Positions 47,187-57,368 of a DNA stretch of 64,000 bases are shown in pieces. The notes under the pieces are model-generated. The model had not been told where the DNA came from. It saw only the letters and a list, made by a program, of their open reading frames with translations, and searched no databases. This DNA is from Xanthomonas sp. SI (GTDB lineage Bacteria > Pseudomonadota > Gammaproteobacteria > Xanthomonadales > Xanthomonadaceae), in NCBI RefSeq assembly GCF_014236855.1, contig NZ_CP051261.1:4898001-4962000 (forward strand), read 5' to 3'. Both the position numbers and the translations under genes were made by a program. Position 1 is the stretch's first letter. Each line of letters begins with the position of its first letter.

Positions 47187-50100
47187 TCAGCGGCCTTCGC
47201 GCAGGAACCGGGCCATCGACGACACGCCCGGCAGCGCCGGCTGGAACTGCCCGGCGACATCGACGAAGCCGCGCATCACCGCGATCTCGCGCGGCGGGCG
47301 GTTCAAGGTGTCGCGCAGGTCCGGGTCGGCGCCGGCGCGCAGCAGGCGCTGCACCAGCAGCGGCAGGCCATGCAGCGCGGCCAGGTGCAGCGGGCCGAAG
47401 CCGCGCGGGTCCTGCACGTCCAGGCTCACGTCCTCGTCGAGCAGGCGCTCCACCCCGGCCAGCACCACCGGCTCTTCGCAGGCGGTGCCCGGTTCGGCGC
47501 GCGCGCCCAGCAGCAGCAACAGCGGGGTCACCCCGCCGGCGGCGCTGCGGTCGGCTTCGGCGCCGGCCAGCAGCAAGGTGTCCAGCAGCGCCAGCAGGCG
47601 CGACTTGTCGCGCGCGGTGAAGCCGTACAGCGCGGCGCAGTGCAGCGGCGCCAGCTGCTGCGCGTCGCCGGCATGCACGTCGGCGCCCGCCGCCAGCAGG
47701 CGCGCGGCGATGTCCGGCAGGCCCAGCGCGCAGGCCAGCATCAGCACGGTGACGCCGCCGGGCAGGCGGTGTTCGATCTGCGCGCCGGCGGCCAGCAGCG
47801 CGGCGACGATCTCGGTCTGGCGCATGCTCACCGCCGCCGACAACGGCGTGGCGCCGCTGCCCGCGGCGTGCTGCAGGTTGGCACCGCGCGCCAGCAACAG
47901 GTCCACCGCCGCGGCATGGCCGCCGCCGGCGGCGCGCAGCAGCGCGGTACAGCCCTGCGCGTCGATCGCATCGACCGGCAGGCCGAGGTCGATCAGGCGA
48001 CGGATCGCATCGGCGTCGCCGACCATCGCCGCGGCCGGCAGGTCGGCCTCGCGCAGCGGACGCCGCGGCAACGGCCAGATCCGCCAGTCCAGCCAGTCGG
48101 CCAGGTCGCGGCGGCCGCTGGCCAGGGCCACGCCCAGCGGCGTCTGCCCGTCGGCGGCGCGCGCCTCCGGCGAGGCGCCCTGCTGGATCAGCAGTTTCAG
48201 CGAGGCCTCGCGGCCCAACGCGGCGGCCAGGTGCAGCGCGGTCATGCCGTGGCTGTCGCGCGCCTCGCGGTCGGCGCCGCGTTCCAGCAGCTGCAGTTGC
48301 AGGCGCAGCCAGCCCAGGCGCACCGCCAGCGACAGCGGCGGATCGCCGGCCGGCGACGGCGCGAACGGATCGGCGCCGCGTTCGAGCAATTCCAGCGCGA
48401 ACTGCTCCAGGGCGCGCGAGGCGTGGTCGTGCTGGGCGCAGGCGGCGAGCAGCCGGGTCAGGCCACCGCGGCCGGCCGGCGACACGCCCTGGCGCAGCAT
48501 CGCCTGCAGGCTGGGCACCGCTTCCACGCCGCGCGACAGCAGCGCGAACATCGGCGTGTCGCCGCAGGCATCGAGCACTTCCGGCGCGGCGCCATGCGCC
48601 AGCAGCCACTCCACCGCCTGCGGGTTCAGCGCCAGGTGCGGATCGTGCAGCAGCGCGCCCAGTTCCTCGGCCGCGCACAGCCGCGCCAGCGCCGCCAGGC
48701 CGTCGCGCTGGCCCAGTTGCAGGCCTTCGCGCAGCAGTTCCAGCGGCGGCCGGTCCGGCAGGCTGGCGCTGCCGACCTCGCCCTGGCCATCGCTGACCGC
48801 GGCCGGCAGCGGGTAGTCGGGGTCCAGCGCGGAGACGATCGCCCAGCGTCCGGCCTCGGCGGCCAGGTCGACCGCGCGGCGGCCGCTCTGGTCCGGCTGC
48901 GCGGCGGCGATGCCCAGTTCCAGCAGGCGCCGGATCAGGCCCGGCGAGACCTGGTCGGCGGTGCAGGCCAGCAGCACCGCGTTGCGGCCGTCGCCATCGA
49001 CCGCGACCAGGTCGGGCTTGTGCGGCAGCAGGTGTTCGAGCACGGCGACGCGGCCATGCCGCGCGGCTTCCAGCCACGGCGTGCGGCCCAGGGCGTCGCG
49101 CGCTTCCAGGTTGGCGCCGGCGCCGAGCAGCGCATCGACGATCTCCACGTGCCCGGCCTGCGCCGCCTCGTGCAGGGCGCTGCGGCGCTGGCGGTCGCGC
49201 GCATCGACCCGCGCCTTGTGCTTGAGCAGCATCTGCACGCCGGCCGGATCGTCTTCCTCGGTGCCGGCCGCGGCCAGCAGCACCGGGCTGCCCTCGGCAG
49301 GTTCCGGCTTGGCGCCACGCTCGAGCAGGAACTTGCCCATGCGCCAGTTGCCGACGTGGCAGGCCACCGCCAGCGGGGTCAGGCCGTCGTGGTTCAGCGC
49401 GTCCAGCTCGGCCGCGGCATCGCGCAGCAAGGCCGCTACGCCCGGATCGGAACTGCGCGCGGCATGGTGCAGCGGGGTGTTGCCGTCGCTGTCGCTGGCG
49501 CGCGGATCGGCGCCGTTGGCGAGCAGGGTCATCACCGCCTCGGGGCGGCCGTGCCAGCTGTCGCGGGTCGCGGCCAGCAGTGGGGTCATGCCCAGGTGCG
49601 GCTGGTTGACGTCCACCCCGCGCACGATCAGCTCGCGCAGCAGGCGCAGGTCCGGCAGCACCGCGGCCAGCACCGGCAGGCTGCGCTGGTCGCGCCAATC
49701 CGGCGCCGGCAGCGCGTGCGGGTCGGCGCCGGACTGCAGCAACTGCAGCGCGCGATCCACGCGGCCGCCGCGCGCGGCGTCGTACAGCGCCGCGTGCAGT
49801 TCGTCCGCCGCCGGCGCCGCTTCGTCCTCGCGCGGCGCGGCATTGGCGCTCAGTTCGGCGAACAGGTCGGCCGAGGTGGTCCGCACCGGCGACGGCAGCG
49901 CCTGCGGCGGCGCCACGCGCTGCAGCAGCGCATGCAGCAGCGGCGACAGCAGCGCATAGGCCAGCGCCAGCGGCCAGCGCGCCGCGGCGGCCAGCAATCC
50001 GGGCCAGGCCAGCAGCACGCCGACCCCGGCCAGCAGCAACACCAGCGCCGCCACCGCCAGTCCGCGCCAGGCCTGCACGTCCTGCTGCGCCAGCGCCTGC

Positions 50101-50507
50101 CAGCGCGCGCCCAGCGCGCCGCCCTCGCACTCGCTGCCGTGCCACAGCGGCCAGGTGCGCCACAGCCCGAGCAGCGCCGCGCTGGCGGCCACGCTCAGCG
50201 CCAGGGCGGCGGCCAGGCTGCCACTGTCGCGCAGCGCCGCCAGCGGCCAGGCCACCAGCAGCGCGACCAGGCCCAGTCCGCCGGCCCACAGCGCCAGCAG
50301 CGGCAGCAGTTCGCGACCCAGCGCCGGCACGCTGGCCGGCCGCGGCCGGCTGCCGCGGGACCAGGACAGCGCCAGTGCGAACGCCGGCTGTGCCAGCCAC
50401 GCGCCCAGGGCGGCGGCCAGCGGGCCGAACCCGGCGACCAGCGCCAGCAGCGCGCCCAGCGCGGCGGCGATCCAGGGAGCGCGCGCGCGGAAGGGGGATT
50501 CAGTCAT
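47187..50507 (-). CDS. Membrane-anchored ankyrin-repeat protein, 1106 aa
   Basis: The N-terminal ~200 residues contain about six hydrophobic helices. The remainder (~235-1095) is a long solenoid of ankyrin repeats (typical units [34 protein letters not shown], LLLAGAEAD). Around 20 or more repeats are visible. The repeats are probably cytosolic and serve protein binding. The function in Xanthomonas is not established. Its start overlaps the YcgL stop by 8 bp, so the two are co-transcribed and possibly coupled. Confidence 0.9.
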   Translation of the reverse strand: MTESPFRARAPWIAAALGALLALVAGFGPLAAALGAWLAQPAFALALSWSRGSRPRPASVPALGRELLPLLALWAGGLGLVALLVAWPLAALRDSGSLAAALALSVAASAALLGLWRTWPLWHGSECEGGALGARWQALAQQDVQAWRGLAVAALVLLLAGVGVLLAWPGLLAAAARWPLALAYALLSPLLHALLQRVAPPQALPSPVRTTSADLFAELSANAAPREDEAAPAADELHAALYDAARGGRVDRALQLLQSGADPHALPAPDWRDQRSLPVLAAVLPDLRLLRELIVRGVDVNQPHLGMTPLLAATRDSWHGRPEAVMTLLANGADPRASDSDGNTPLHHAARSSDPGVAALLRDAAAELDALNHDGLTPLAVACHVGNWRMGKFLLERGAKPEPAEGSPVLLAAAGTEEDDPAGVQMLLKHKARVDARDRQRRSALHEAAQAGHVEIVDALLGAGANLEARDALGRTPWLEAARHGRVAVLEHLLPHKPDLVAVDGDGRNAVLLACTADQVSPGLIRRLLELGIAAAQPDQSGRRAVDLAAEAGRWAIVSALDPDYPLPAAVSDGQGEVGSASLPDRPPLELLREGLQLGQRDGLAALARLCAAEELGALLHDPHLALNPQAVEWLLAHGAAPEVLDACGDTPMFALLSRGVEAVPSLQAMLRQGVSPAGRGGLTRLLAACAQHDHASRALEQFALELLERGADPFAPSPAGDPPLSLAVRLGWLRLQLQLLERGADREARDSHGMTALHLAAALGREASLKLLIQQGASPEARAADGQTPLGVALASGRRDLADWLDWRIWPLPRRPLREADLPAAAMVGDADAIRRLIDLGLPVDAIDAQGCTALLRAAGGGHAAAVDLLLARGANLQHAAGSGATPLSAAVSMRQTEIVAALLAAGAQIEHRLPGGVTVLMLACALGLPDIAARLLAAGADVHAGDAQQLAPLHCAALYGFTARDKSRLLALLDTLLLAGAEADRSAAGGVTPLLLLLGARAEPGTACEEPVVLAGVERLLDEDVSLDVQDPRGFGPLHLAALHGLPLLVQRLLRAGADPDLRDTLNRPPREIAVMRGFVDVAGQFQPALPGVSSMARFLREGR

Positions 50508-50760
50508 CGTGGCGATCGGTCCGGCCGTCGGGCAGCGGCGGCAATTGCAGATGGAAGCCGCAGCCGGCCAGGTTCGCGCGTACCGCCGCGGGGTCGGTCC
50601 GGGCCAGGGTGCGTTCGGCGGTCAACGCCACGTCCAGCACGAACAGCAGCGGCTGCAACGACGCCAGCAGCGGCGGCGGCAGACAGCCGAAATCGTCGCG
50701 CTTGGCGAGGTAGAGATAGGTGTCCGGCTTGCGTTGGCTTTTGTAGACGTAGGCTTGCAT
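50500..50760 (-). CDS. YcgL-domain protein
   Basis: An 86-aa cytosolic protein starting [18 protein letters not shown], with [13 protein letters not shown]. This matches the small YcgL family of gamma-proteobacteria, whose structure is known but whose biochemical role is not. The length is normal. It lies upstream of and overlaps the ankyrin gene. Confidence 0.88.
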   Translation of the reverse strand: MQAYVYKSQRKPDTYLYLAKRDDFGCLPPPLLASLQPLLFVLDVALTAERTLARTDPAAVRANLAGCGFHLQLPPLPDGRTDRHDD

Positions 50761-50954
50761 GCCCGTGGCGTGCGCCTGGCGTGGAAAGGCAAGCGATTGT
50801 GGAGGAAATGCGCCAGCGGCGAAAGCGCGCGCGCCGCGCTGCATTTATAAATGCACGCGGCGTGCCCGTTCACGTTCAGCGTGGCCGCGCGCGCTTCACG
50901 GCTTTGTGGACCGCGCCGATATACTCCCCTGATCCATTCTTTACGGAATATCGC

Positions 50955-52181
50955 GTGACCGAAGCGTCCCCGTCGCCCCGCATGGCACCCGTCGCAATTC
51001 GTGCGTACACCGCGACCACCGCGCTCGGCAGCGGATTGCAGGCTCAGGCCACGGCCTTGCGCGACAGCCGCAGCGGCCTGCGCCGCAACGATTTCGGCGC
51101 GCAGCCGCTGCCCTGCTGGATCGGCCGCGTGGATGCGCTGGAAACACTGCCGCTGCCGCCGGCGCTGGCCGCCTGGGAATGTCGCAACAACCGCCTGGCC
51201 TGGCTGGCGCTGCAGCAGGACGGCCTGCGCGAGACGGTCGCCGCCGCCGCGCAACGCCATGGCGCCGAGCGCGTGGCGGTGGTGATGGGCACGTCCACCT
51301 CCAGCATCGGCGCCAGCGAAGAGGCCTATACCCGGCTCGAGCAGGACGCCGAGGGTGCGCGTTTCCCCGCCGACCTGGAGCGGCCGATCGTGCACACGCC
51401 GCATTCGCTGGGCGATTTCGTACGCGCCGCCACCGGCCTGCGCGGACCGTGCATCACCGTCGCCACCGCGTGTTCGTCCAGCGCGAAGGTGTTCGCGCAG
51501 GCGGCGCGGCTGATCGCCGCAGGGGTGGTGGATGCGGCGCTGGTCGGCGGCGTGGACACGCTGTGCGGCAGCGTGCTGTTCGGCTTCAACGCGCTGCAGC
51601 TGGTGTCGCCGGAGCTGTGCCGGCCATTCGACGTGCGCCGGGTCGGGCTGTCGCTGGGCGAAGCCGGCGGCTATGCGCTGCTGGAGCGCACCGATGCCGC
51701 GGGCGCACCGCCGGCGCTGGCGCTGCTGTGCGGCTATGGCGAATCCAGCGACGCGCACCACATGTCCGCGCCGCACCCGCAGGGCCTGGGCGCGCGCCTG
51801 GCGATGGGCGGCGCGCTGCAGCGCGCAGGCGTGGACGCGGCCGAGATCGGCTACCTGAACCTGCACGGCACCGCCACCCCGGCCAACGACAGCGTCGAGG
51901 CCGCGGCGGTCGCCGCGCTGTTCCCGGCCACCCTGCATGCCAGTTCCACCAAGGCCTGGACCGGGCATACGCTGGGCGCGGCCGGGATCGTCGAGTCGGT
52001 GTTCGCGCTGCTGGCGCTGCGCGACGGCCTGCTCCCCGGCACTCTCAACAGCGAACAACCCGATCCCGAATGCGGCCCGCAGATCCGCTTCGCCAATGCC
52101 CACGCACAGGTCCGTTACGCGATGAACAACTCCTTCGGCTTCGGCGGCAACAACTGCTCGCTGCTGTTCGGCCGCGCATGA
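50955..52181 (+). CDS. Beta-ketoacyl-ACP synthase of the xanthomonadin/aryl-polyene locus
   Basis: A 408-aa condensing enzyme of the FabF/KAS-II family that extends the ACP-bound aryl polyene with malonyl units. The catalytic triad is seen: Cys173 (TACSSS), His304 (LHGTATPAND) and His338 (WTGHTLGAAG). The C-terminal NNSFGFGGNN is typical. GTG at 50955 is taken as the start; ATG 50982 is an in-frame alternative that still precedes the fold. First of four genes joined by ATGA overlaps. Confidence 0.9.
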   Translation: MTEASPSPRMAPVAIRAYTATTALGSGLQAQATALRDSRSGLRRNDFGAQPLPCWIGRVDALETLPLPPALAAWECRNNRLAWLALQQDGLRETVAAAAQRHGAERVAVVMGTSTSSIGASEEAYTRLEQDAEGARFPADLERPIVHTPHSLGDFVRAATGLRGPCITVATACSSSAKVFAQAARLIAAGVVDAALVGGVDTLCGSVLFGFNALQLVSPELCRPFDVRRVGLSLGEAGGYALLERTDAAGAPPALALLCGYGESSDAHHMSAPHPQGLGARLAMGGALQRAGVDAAEIGYLNLHGTATPANDSVEAAAVAALFPATLHASSTKAWTGHTLGAAGIVESVFALLALRDGLLPGTLNSEQPDPECGPQIRFANAHAQVRYAMNNSFGFGGNNCSLLFGRA

Positions 52182-52966
52182 GCACGCCGATGTTGACCGC
52201 GACCCTCGAAGGCATCGGTTTCTGGACCGCGGGCCTGCCCAACTGGGCGGCCGCGCGCGCGTTCGCCGCGGGCAGCGGCGGCACCGTGGAGACGCCGGCG
52301 CGGCCGGCCTCGCAACTGCTGGCGCCCAACGAGCGGCGCCGCGCGCCGGACACGGTGGCGGTGTCGCTGGAGGTGGCGCTGGCCGCGTGCCAGGACGCTG
52401 GCCGCGATCCGGCCGCGCTGCCGTCGGTGTTCACCTCCACCCACGGCGATCTGGCGATCACCGACTACATGTGCGCCACCCTGGCCGACGATCCGCTGGC
52501 GATCTCGCCGACCAAGTTCCACAACTCGGTGCACAACGCCGCCGCCGGCTACTGGACCATCGGCGCCGGCGCCACCGCCGCGGCGACCGCGATCAGCGCG
52601 CACCGCGCCAGCTTCGCGCAAGGCCTGCTGGAAGCGCTGTCGCAACTGGCGGCCGGCGAGGCGGCGGTGCTGCTGGCCGGCTACGACAGCCGCTCGACCG
52701 GCCCGCTCGGCCGCGTTTCGCACAGCGAAGGCCTGCTCGGCGGCGCGCTGGTGCTCGGCGCCGCCGCGCAGTCCGGCAAACCGCGCCTGCGCGTGCGCCT
52801 GGCCGATGGCGACGCGGCCGCTGGCGACGGCGCACTGGCGCGGCATGCCGCCGGCAACGCGATGGCGCCGATGCTGGTGCTGTTCGACGCGCTGGCCGCT
52901 GGCGCCGCCGGCTGCACGCTGGATGCCGGTGGCGGCCGCTGCCTGCACGTGGAACTGCAGGCATGA
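52178..52966 (+). CDS. Beta-ketoacyl synthase-like chain-length factor
   Basis: A 262-aa protein of the truncated ketosynthase-like family found next to KS genes in aryl-polyene clusters. It keeps FTSTHGDLAITDYMC and PTKFHNSVHNAAAGYW but lacks the KS active-site Cys and the C-terminal half. It is expected to dimerise with the preceding KS and set polyene length (known for other aryl-polyene systems, inferred here). ATGA overlaps on both sides show tight coupling. Confidence 0.85.
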   Translation: MSTPMLTATLEGIGFWTAGLPNWAAARAFAAGSGGTVETPARPASQLLAPNERRRAPDTVAVSLEVALAACQDAGRDPAALPSVFTSTHGDLAITDYMCATLADDPLAISPTKFHNSVHNAAAGYWTIGAGATAAATAISAHRASFAQGLLEALSQLAAGEAAVLLAGYDSRSTGPLGRVSHSEGLLGGALVLGAAAQSGKPRLRVRLADGDAAAGDGALARHAAGNAMAPMLVLFDALAAGAAGCTLDAGGGRCLHVELQA

Positions 52967-53784
52967 GCCGGATCGCGCTGAGCGCCGCCGATGCGGCGAT
53001 CCTGATTCCGGCGCTGAACGAATCGCTGCGCATCCGCGACGTGGTCGGCGACGCGCTGGCGCACTGCCCGCGGGTGATCGTGGTCGACGACGGCTCCGAC
53101 GACGGCACCAGCGACTGCATCGCCGACCTGCCGGTAACGTTGATCCGGCATCCGCAGCGGCGCGGCAAGGGCGCCGCGCTGCGCAGCGGCTTCGCCGAAG
53201 CGCAGCGCCAGGGCGCGCGCGCGGTCATGACCATGGACGGCGACGGCCAGCACAGCGCCGCCGATTTCCCGCGCCTGCTGGCCGCGGCCAATCGCCACCC
53301 CGGCTGCGTGATCGTCGGCGCGCGCCTGCGCAAGCGCGCCAGCCAGCCGACCATCCGCCGCATCGGCAACGACTTCGGCGACTGGGGCATCGCCTGGGGC
53401 TGCGGCTTCCGCCTGGTCGACAGCCAGAGCGGGCAGCGCCTGTATCCGCAGGCGGTGTACACGCTGCCGAACGTGCCCGGCGAGGGCTTCGTGTTCGAGG
53501 CGCAGCTGCTGATCTCCGCCGCACGCCAGGCCGGCGCGCGCGTGGTCGCGGTGCCGATCGAAACGCGCTACGCCAACCAGACCCTGGGCAGCTTCCGCAA
53601 GAGCCATTTCCGCCTGGTGCGCGATCTGTGGAAGATCACCTCGCACGTGATCGCGCAGGTCTGGCAATACGGCCATGTGGTGCGCGAATACCGCCGTGCC
53701 CGCGCCAACCCGGCGCTGATCGACGACGCGGCCGGCGAGTTCGCGGCCAAGCCCACCCCTTTCGACAAGGAAGAAACGACATGA
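52963..53784 (+). CDS. Family 2 glycosyltransferase (dolichol-P-mannose synthase-like) of the pigment locus
   Basis: A 273-aa GT-A enzyme. Nucleotide-sugar binding motif AAILIPALNESLRIRDV, acidic motifs VVDDGSDDG and MTMDGDGQHSAADF, and a later RYANQTLGSFRKSH segment. No C-terminal TM, so it is membrane-associated at most. It is likely to add a sugar to the pigment or its lipid anchor. Start and stop overlap both neighbours by ATGA. Confidence 0.87.
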   Translation: MSRIALSAADAAILIPALNESLRIRDVVGDALAHCPRVIVVDDGSDDGTSDCIADLPVTLIRHPQRRGKGAALRSGFAEAQRQGARAVMTMDGDGQHSAADFPRLLAAANRHPGCVIVGARLRKRASQPTIRRIGNDFGDWGIAWGCGFRLVDSQSGQRLYPQAVYTLPNVPGEGFVFEAQLLISAARQAGARVVAVPIETRYANQTLGSFRKSHFRLVRDLWKITSHVIAQVWQYGHVVREYRRARANPALIDDAAGEFAAKPTPFDKEETT

Positions 53785-55406
53785 ACGAACGGCATGCGGA
53801 TGTGGTCATCGCCGGCGGCGGCCTGGCCGGGCTGACCCTGGCCCTGCAGCTGCGCCAGCGCGATCCGCAGCTGCGCATCAGCGTGCTGGAACGGCGTGCG
53901 CACCCGGTGCGCGAGGCCGCGTTCAAGGTCGGCGAATCCTCGGTGGAGATCGGCGCGCATTACTTCGCCAGCGTGCTCGGCCTGCGCGAGCACCTGGACA
54001 CCGAGCAGATCCGCAAGTTCGGCTTCCGCTTCTTCTTCTCCGACGGGCGCGAGGACATCGACCGCTGCACCGAGCTGGGCGTGAGCCGGCTGTTGCCGAC
54101 GCCGTCGTGGCAGATCGACCGCGGCCGCTTCGAGAATTTCCTCGGCGAACGCGCGCGCGCGCTGGACATCGAGTTCATCGACGGCTGCACGGTGCGCGGC
54201 ATCGACCTGGCCGACGACGACGCCGACCACCAGGTACGCTACGAGCGCGATGGCGAAGCGGCGACGCTGCGCGCGCGCTGGGTGGTGGACGCCAGCGGCC
54301 GCGCCGGCCTGCTCAAGCGCAAGCTGGACCTGGCCCAGGACAACGCGCACCACGCCAACGCCGTGTGGTGGCGGGTGGACGGACTGGTGGATCCCAATGC
54401 CTGGTCGCAGGACAGCGACTGGCTGCAGCGCTGCACGCCGCCGGACCGCTGGCGCTCGACCAACCACATGTGCGGACCGGGCTACTGGTTCTGGCTGATC
54501 CCGCTGTCGTCCGGCGCGCATTCGCTGGGCATCGTCTGCGATGCGGCGATGCATCCGCTGGAGACGATGAACACGCACGAAAAAGCCATGGCCTGGCTGC
54601 ACACGCACCAGCCGCAGGTCGCGCGCACGCTCGAACAGAGCCAGCACGCGCTGCAGGACTTCCTGTTCCTGCGCAAGTTCTCCTACGGCTGCAAGCAGGT
54701 GTTCTCGGCGCAGCGCTGGGCGCTGACCGGCGAGGCCGGCGTGTTCCTGGATCCGTTCTATTCGCCGGGCAGCGACTTCATCGCCATCTCCAACACCTAC
54801 ATCTGCGAACTGATCGGACTCGATCGCGCCGGCCGCAACATCGCGCCCTACGCCGATCTGTACCAGCAGCTGTATTTCTCGTTCTACGAGAACACCCTGA
54901 CCCTGTACCAGGACCAGTACCCGCTGTTCGGCGACGCGCAGGTGATGCCGGTCAAGGTGATCTGGGACTACACCTACTACTGGGCGCTGCTGGCGCCGCT
55001 GTACTTCTCCGAGCGCATCGCCGACTTGCCCATGCTGGGCCGGCTGCGGCCGGACTTCGGCCGCGCGCGCGAACTCAACCTGGGCATGCAGGCGCTGTTG
55101 CGCGACTGGGGCCGGCACAACGACGCGCAGGGCCGGCCGGAAGCCGATGGCCGGCTGCTCGACCAATACCTGATCGGCTGGTTCCACCAGCTCAACGCGT
55201 CGCTGCGCGAGGTGCTGGACGACGCGGCCTTCCTCGCGCGCCTGCGCGGCAACGTCGCGCGGATGGGCTGGCTGGCGCGCGAAGTGCTGGGCCAGGCGCG
55301 CGCGCAGCATCCACAGATCGACGACCACGGCCTGGACGCCCTGCTCGCCGACATGATGGAAGGCGAAAGCTCGCTGGCCGACAGCTGGTACGCGCGCGCC
55401 GCGTGA
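53781..55406 (+). CDS. Flavin-dependent halogenase-like enzyme of the pigment locus
   Basis: 541 aa. N-terminal FAD-binding GGGLAGLTLALQL (GxGxxG type), the KVGESSVEIG segment, Lys79 in QIRKFGFRFFF at the position of the catalytic lysine of tryptophan-type halogenases, and WFWLIP (236-241), which fits the WxWxIP signature that separates halogenases from monooxygenases. Xanthomonadins carry bromine on the aryl ring, so bromination of the aryl unit is the likely role. A bound FADH2 would need a separate flavin reductase, not seen here. A second family member starts at 63775. Confidence 0.8.
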   Translation: MNERHADVVIAGGGLAGLTLALQLRQRDPQLRISVLERRAHPVREAAFKVGESSVEIGAHYFASVLGLREHLDTEQIRKFGFRFFFSDGREDIDRCTELGVSRLLPTPSWQIDRGRFENFLGERARALDIEFIDGCTVRGIDLADDDADHQVRYERDGEAATLRARWVVDASGRAGLLKRKLDLAQDNAHHANAVWWRVDGLVDPNAWSQDSDWLQRCTPPDRWRSTNHMCGPGYWFWLIPLSSGAHSLGIVCDAAMHPLETMNTHEKAMAWLHTHQPQVARTLEQSQHALQDFLFLRKFSYGCKQVFSAQRWALTGEAGVFLDPFYSPGSDFIAISNTYICELIGLDRAGRNIAPYADLYQQLYFSFYENTLTLYQDQYPLFGDAQVMPVKVIWDYTYYWALLAPLYFSERIADLPMLGRLRPDFGRARELNLGMQALLRDWGRHNDAQGRPEADGRLLDQYLIGWFHQLNASLREVLDDAAFLARLRGNVARMGWLAREVLGQARAQHPQIDDHGLDALLADMMEGESSLADSWYARAA

Positions 55407-55427
55407 GCGCAGACGGCGGCGCGGGCC

Positions 55428-56165
55428 TCAGCCCATGCCGCCGTTGATGCCGATCACCTGGCCGTTGATGTAGCCGGCCACGTCCGAGCACAGGAAGCCG
55501 ACCAGCGCGGCGACCTCGTCCGCCTTGCCGGGGCGGCCGGCCGGCACCAGTTGCTTGATCGCCTCCGGCGCGAACGCCTCGCCGGCCATCGCGCCTTCGA
55601 TCACGCCGGGCGCGACCACGTTGACGCTGATCCCGCGGCTGGCCATCTCCCGCGCCAGCGATTTGCTGGCGCCGTGCAGCGCGGCCTTGGCCGCGGCGTA
55701 GTTGGTCTGCCCGCGATTGCCGAGCACCGCCGCCACCGACGACACGCTGACGATGCGGCCCCAGCGTCTGCGCGCCATCGGCAGCAGCAGCGGCTGGGTC
55801 ACGTTGAAGAAACCGTGCAGCGACACGTCGATGACCCGGTGCCATTGCGCCGCGCTCATTCCGGCCATCGGCGCGTCGTCGTGGATGCCGGCGTTGTTGA
55901 CCACCACCTGGATCGGCCCGGCCTCCAGCAACGTCGCCAGCGCCGCGCCGCTGGCATCGGCATCGGCCACGTCGAACGCCACCGCCTCGGCGCTGCCGCC
56001 GGCCGCGGCGATGTCCTGCACCACTGCAGCGGCGCGCGCCAGGTTGCCGTTGGCATGCACGATCACATGCAGCCCGTCCGCGGCCAGGCGCCGGCAGATC
56101 GCACCGCCAAGGTCGCCACTGCCGCCGGTGACCAGGGCGCGGCGTTTCGTCAAAGGATCGGTCAT
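55428..56165 (-). CDS. 3-Oxoacyl-ACP reductase (FabG/SDR) of the pigment locus
   Basis: A 245-aa short-chain dehydrogenase. Cofactor motif TGGSGDLGGAI, NNAG, catalytic Ser (SVSSVAAVLG), YAAAK, and a C-terminal GQVIGINGG. It reduces the beta-keto group of the growing ACP-bound polyene with NADPH. It is the last gene of the leftward pigment operon but is separated from the rest by the Imm26-like gene and 142 bp. It converges with the halogenase gene across 21 bp. Confidence 0.88.
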   Translation of the reverse strand: MTDPLTKRRALVTGGSGDLGGAICRRLAADGLHVIVHANGNLARAAAVVQDIAAAGGSAEAVAFDVADADASGAALATLLEAGPIQVVVNNAGIHDDAPMAGMSAAQWHRVIDVSLHGFFNVTQPLLLPMARRRWGRIVSVSSVAAVLGNRGQTNYAAAKAALHGASKSLAREMASRGISVNVVAPGVIEGAMAGEAFAPEAIKQLVPAGRPGKADEVAALVGFLCSDVAGYINGQVIGINGGMG

Positions 56166-56307
56166 GCGCACATTCTCCGTGTTGCGTTGGCTGCGGGACC
56201 CTTCATCGTAGAACACGGCGACGTGCAGGGTCAGTGGCCGGCACCGCGCGGGGCGCGCATCCAACATGCGGCGGATGCATCTTGCGCCGCCAGGATCTGG
56301 CGATCGA

Positions 56308-56877
56308 CTACTTGCTGCCGAACAGCGTTTGCATGTTGTGCGCAGCCTTCCTTACCCGTTCAAGCGCAACCTCGCTATCCACACGCAGGTCTTCCGGCAG
56401 GGCGGAGTACTCCATGCATGCGTTCTCGGCGATGGCCCCGCGCAAGTGCGCAATCACGCGGAACATCAGATGGTCCATCCGCCAGCAGATCGACGGTTCG
56501 ATGCCGGCAAGCCGATCCGCGGTGGCCGGATGGCTGGCCCCTCCGATCCAGATGTCCGTTTCGAAGGCGAATTGGATGTCATCGTAACGGGAGTCGGATT
56601 TTTCGTAGCCGGGATCGCTGAAGAGGATCTTCCAGCGCGGAATCGCCGAAAATCGCAGGCTGCAGAAGATCGGCCTGAACAGGCGGCGCGACGTATCCAC
56701 CTGGGCGATGGATGCCGGGATCTGCCTATGGAAATCGGCGAACACCTCGATCAGATGACCGAGCGCAGGCGGTATGAGCTCGATGCAGCGTGCGATCACG
56801 AAGCCGGGTGCATCGGCGGCATCGACGGCGGGGATATAGAAAAGATCGCCCGGTTTCGGTGCTCTCAGCGCCTTCAT
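56308..56877 (-). CDS. Imm26-like putative immunity protein, 189 aa
   Basis: A soluble protein opening KALRAPKPGDLFYIPAVD, followed by PGFVIARCIEL. This looks like the Imm26 family of predicted immunity proteins in polymorphic toxin systems. The middle carries RPIFCSLRFSAIPRWKIL and later WIGGASHPATADRL. It has no link to pigment synthesis, yet it sits between the dehydratase and ketoreductase genes of that operon. Its GC content is lower than that of both neighbours, which suggests insertion. No toxin gene is nearby. The family call is moderate. Confidence 0.55.
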   Translation of the reverse strand: MKALRAPKPGDLFYIPAVDAADAPGFVIARCIELIPPALGHLIEVFADFHRQIPASIAQVDTSRRLFRPIFCSLRFSAIPRWKILFSDPGYEKSDSRYDDIQFAFETDIWIGGASHPATADRLAGIEPSICWRMDHLMFRVIAHLRGAIAENACMEYSALPEDLRVDSEVALERVRKAAHNMQTLFGSK

Positions 56878-56914
56878 CGAAGGTTTCCTGCCTGCATGAT
56901 CGGTACGGGCGCCG

Positions 56915-57358
56915 CTACGCCGCGCCCAGCATCACCGTGGCGCGACCTTCGGCCAGCAGCTGCGCGCCATGCACGATGCGGAAGCCGTATTGCTGGCTGT
57001 CCTCGGCCTGCAGCAGCACCTCGGCCTCGCATTCGATCGCCTCCGGCAACTCCTGCAGATCGGCCACGTGCAGTTGCACGCCGCGCAGCGCGACCAGCAT
57101 GCCCGGGCGTACCGGCTTGCCGCTGGCGCGGCCGAGCAGGCCGCCGTGCACCGCCATCGCCTGCGCGCCGTATTCGCACAGATGCAGCGCGCGCAGGCGG
57201 CCGCCGCTGCGCAGCGGATGCTCGGCGGCGCGGTGCGCGTGGCTGCGCAGCACGATGCGCTGTGCGTCCCAGGCGACGACTTCTTCCCACAGGCACATCA
57301 GGCCCTGGTGCGGCACCAGCGCCGCGATCGCGTCGCGTCCGCGCGGAAGCTCGGTCAT
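56915..57358 (-). CDS. Hotdog-fold 3-hydroxyacyl-ACP dehydratase-like protein (ApeP-type) of the pigment locus
   Basis: 147 aa. Begins IAALVPHQGLMCLWEEVVAWD, the dehydratase-like PHxGxM pattern of aryl-polyene cluster hotdog proteins, with the helix LCEYGAQAMAVHGGLL. One of two hotdog proteins in the operon; together they would dehydrate beta-hydroxyacyl intermediates to build the conjugated chain. It lies 10 bp upstream of the MMPL stop on the complementary arrangement, so it is the next gene downstream of MMPL in the operon. Confidence 0.78.
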   Translation of the reverse strand: MTELPRGRDAIAALVPHQGLMCLWEEVVAWDAQRIVLRSHAHRAAEHPLRSGGRLRALHLCEYGAQAMAVHGGLLGRASGKPVRPGMLVALRGVQLHVADLQELPEAIECEAEVLLQAEDSQQYGFRIVHGAQLLAEGRATVMLGAA

Positions 57359-57368
57359 GCAACCTCTC

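Noticed and set aside
47370..50954. 1603-residue rightward frame leading into the ketosynthase
   Set aside because: It is the antisense of the ankyrin gene. Only the part from GTG 50955 encodes the KS fold.
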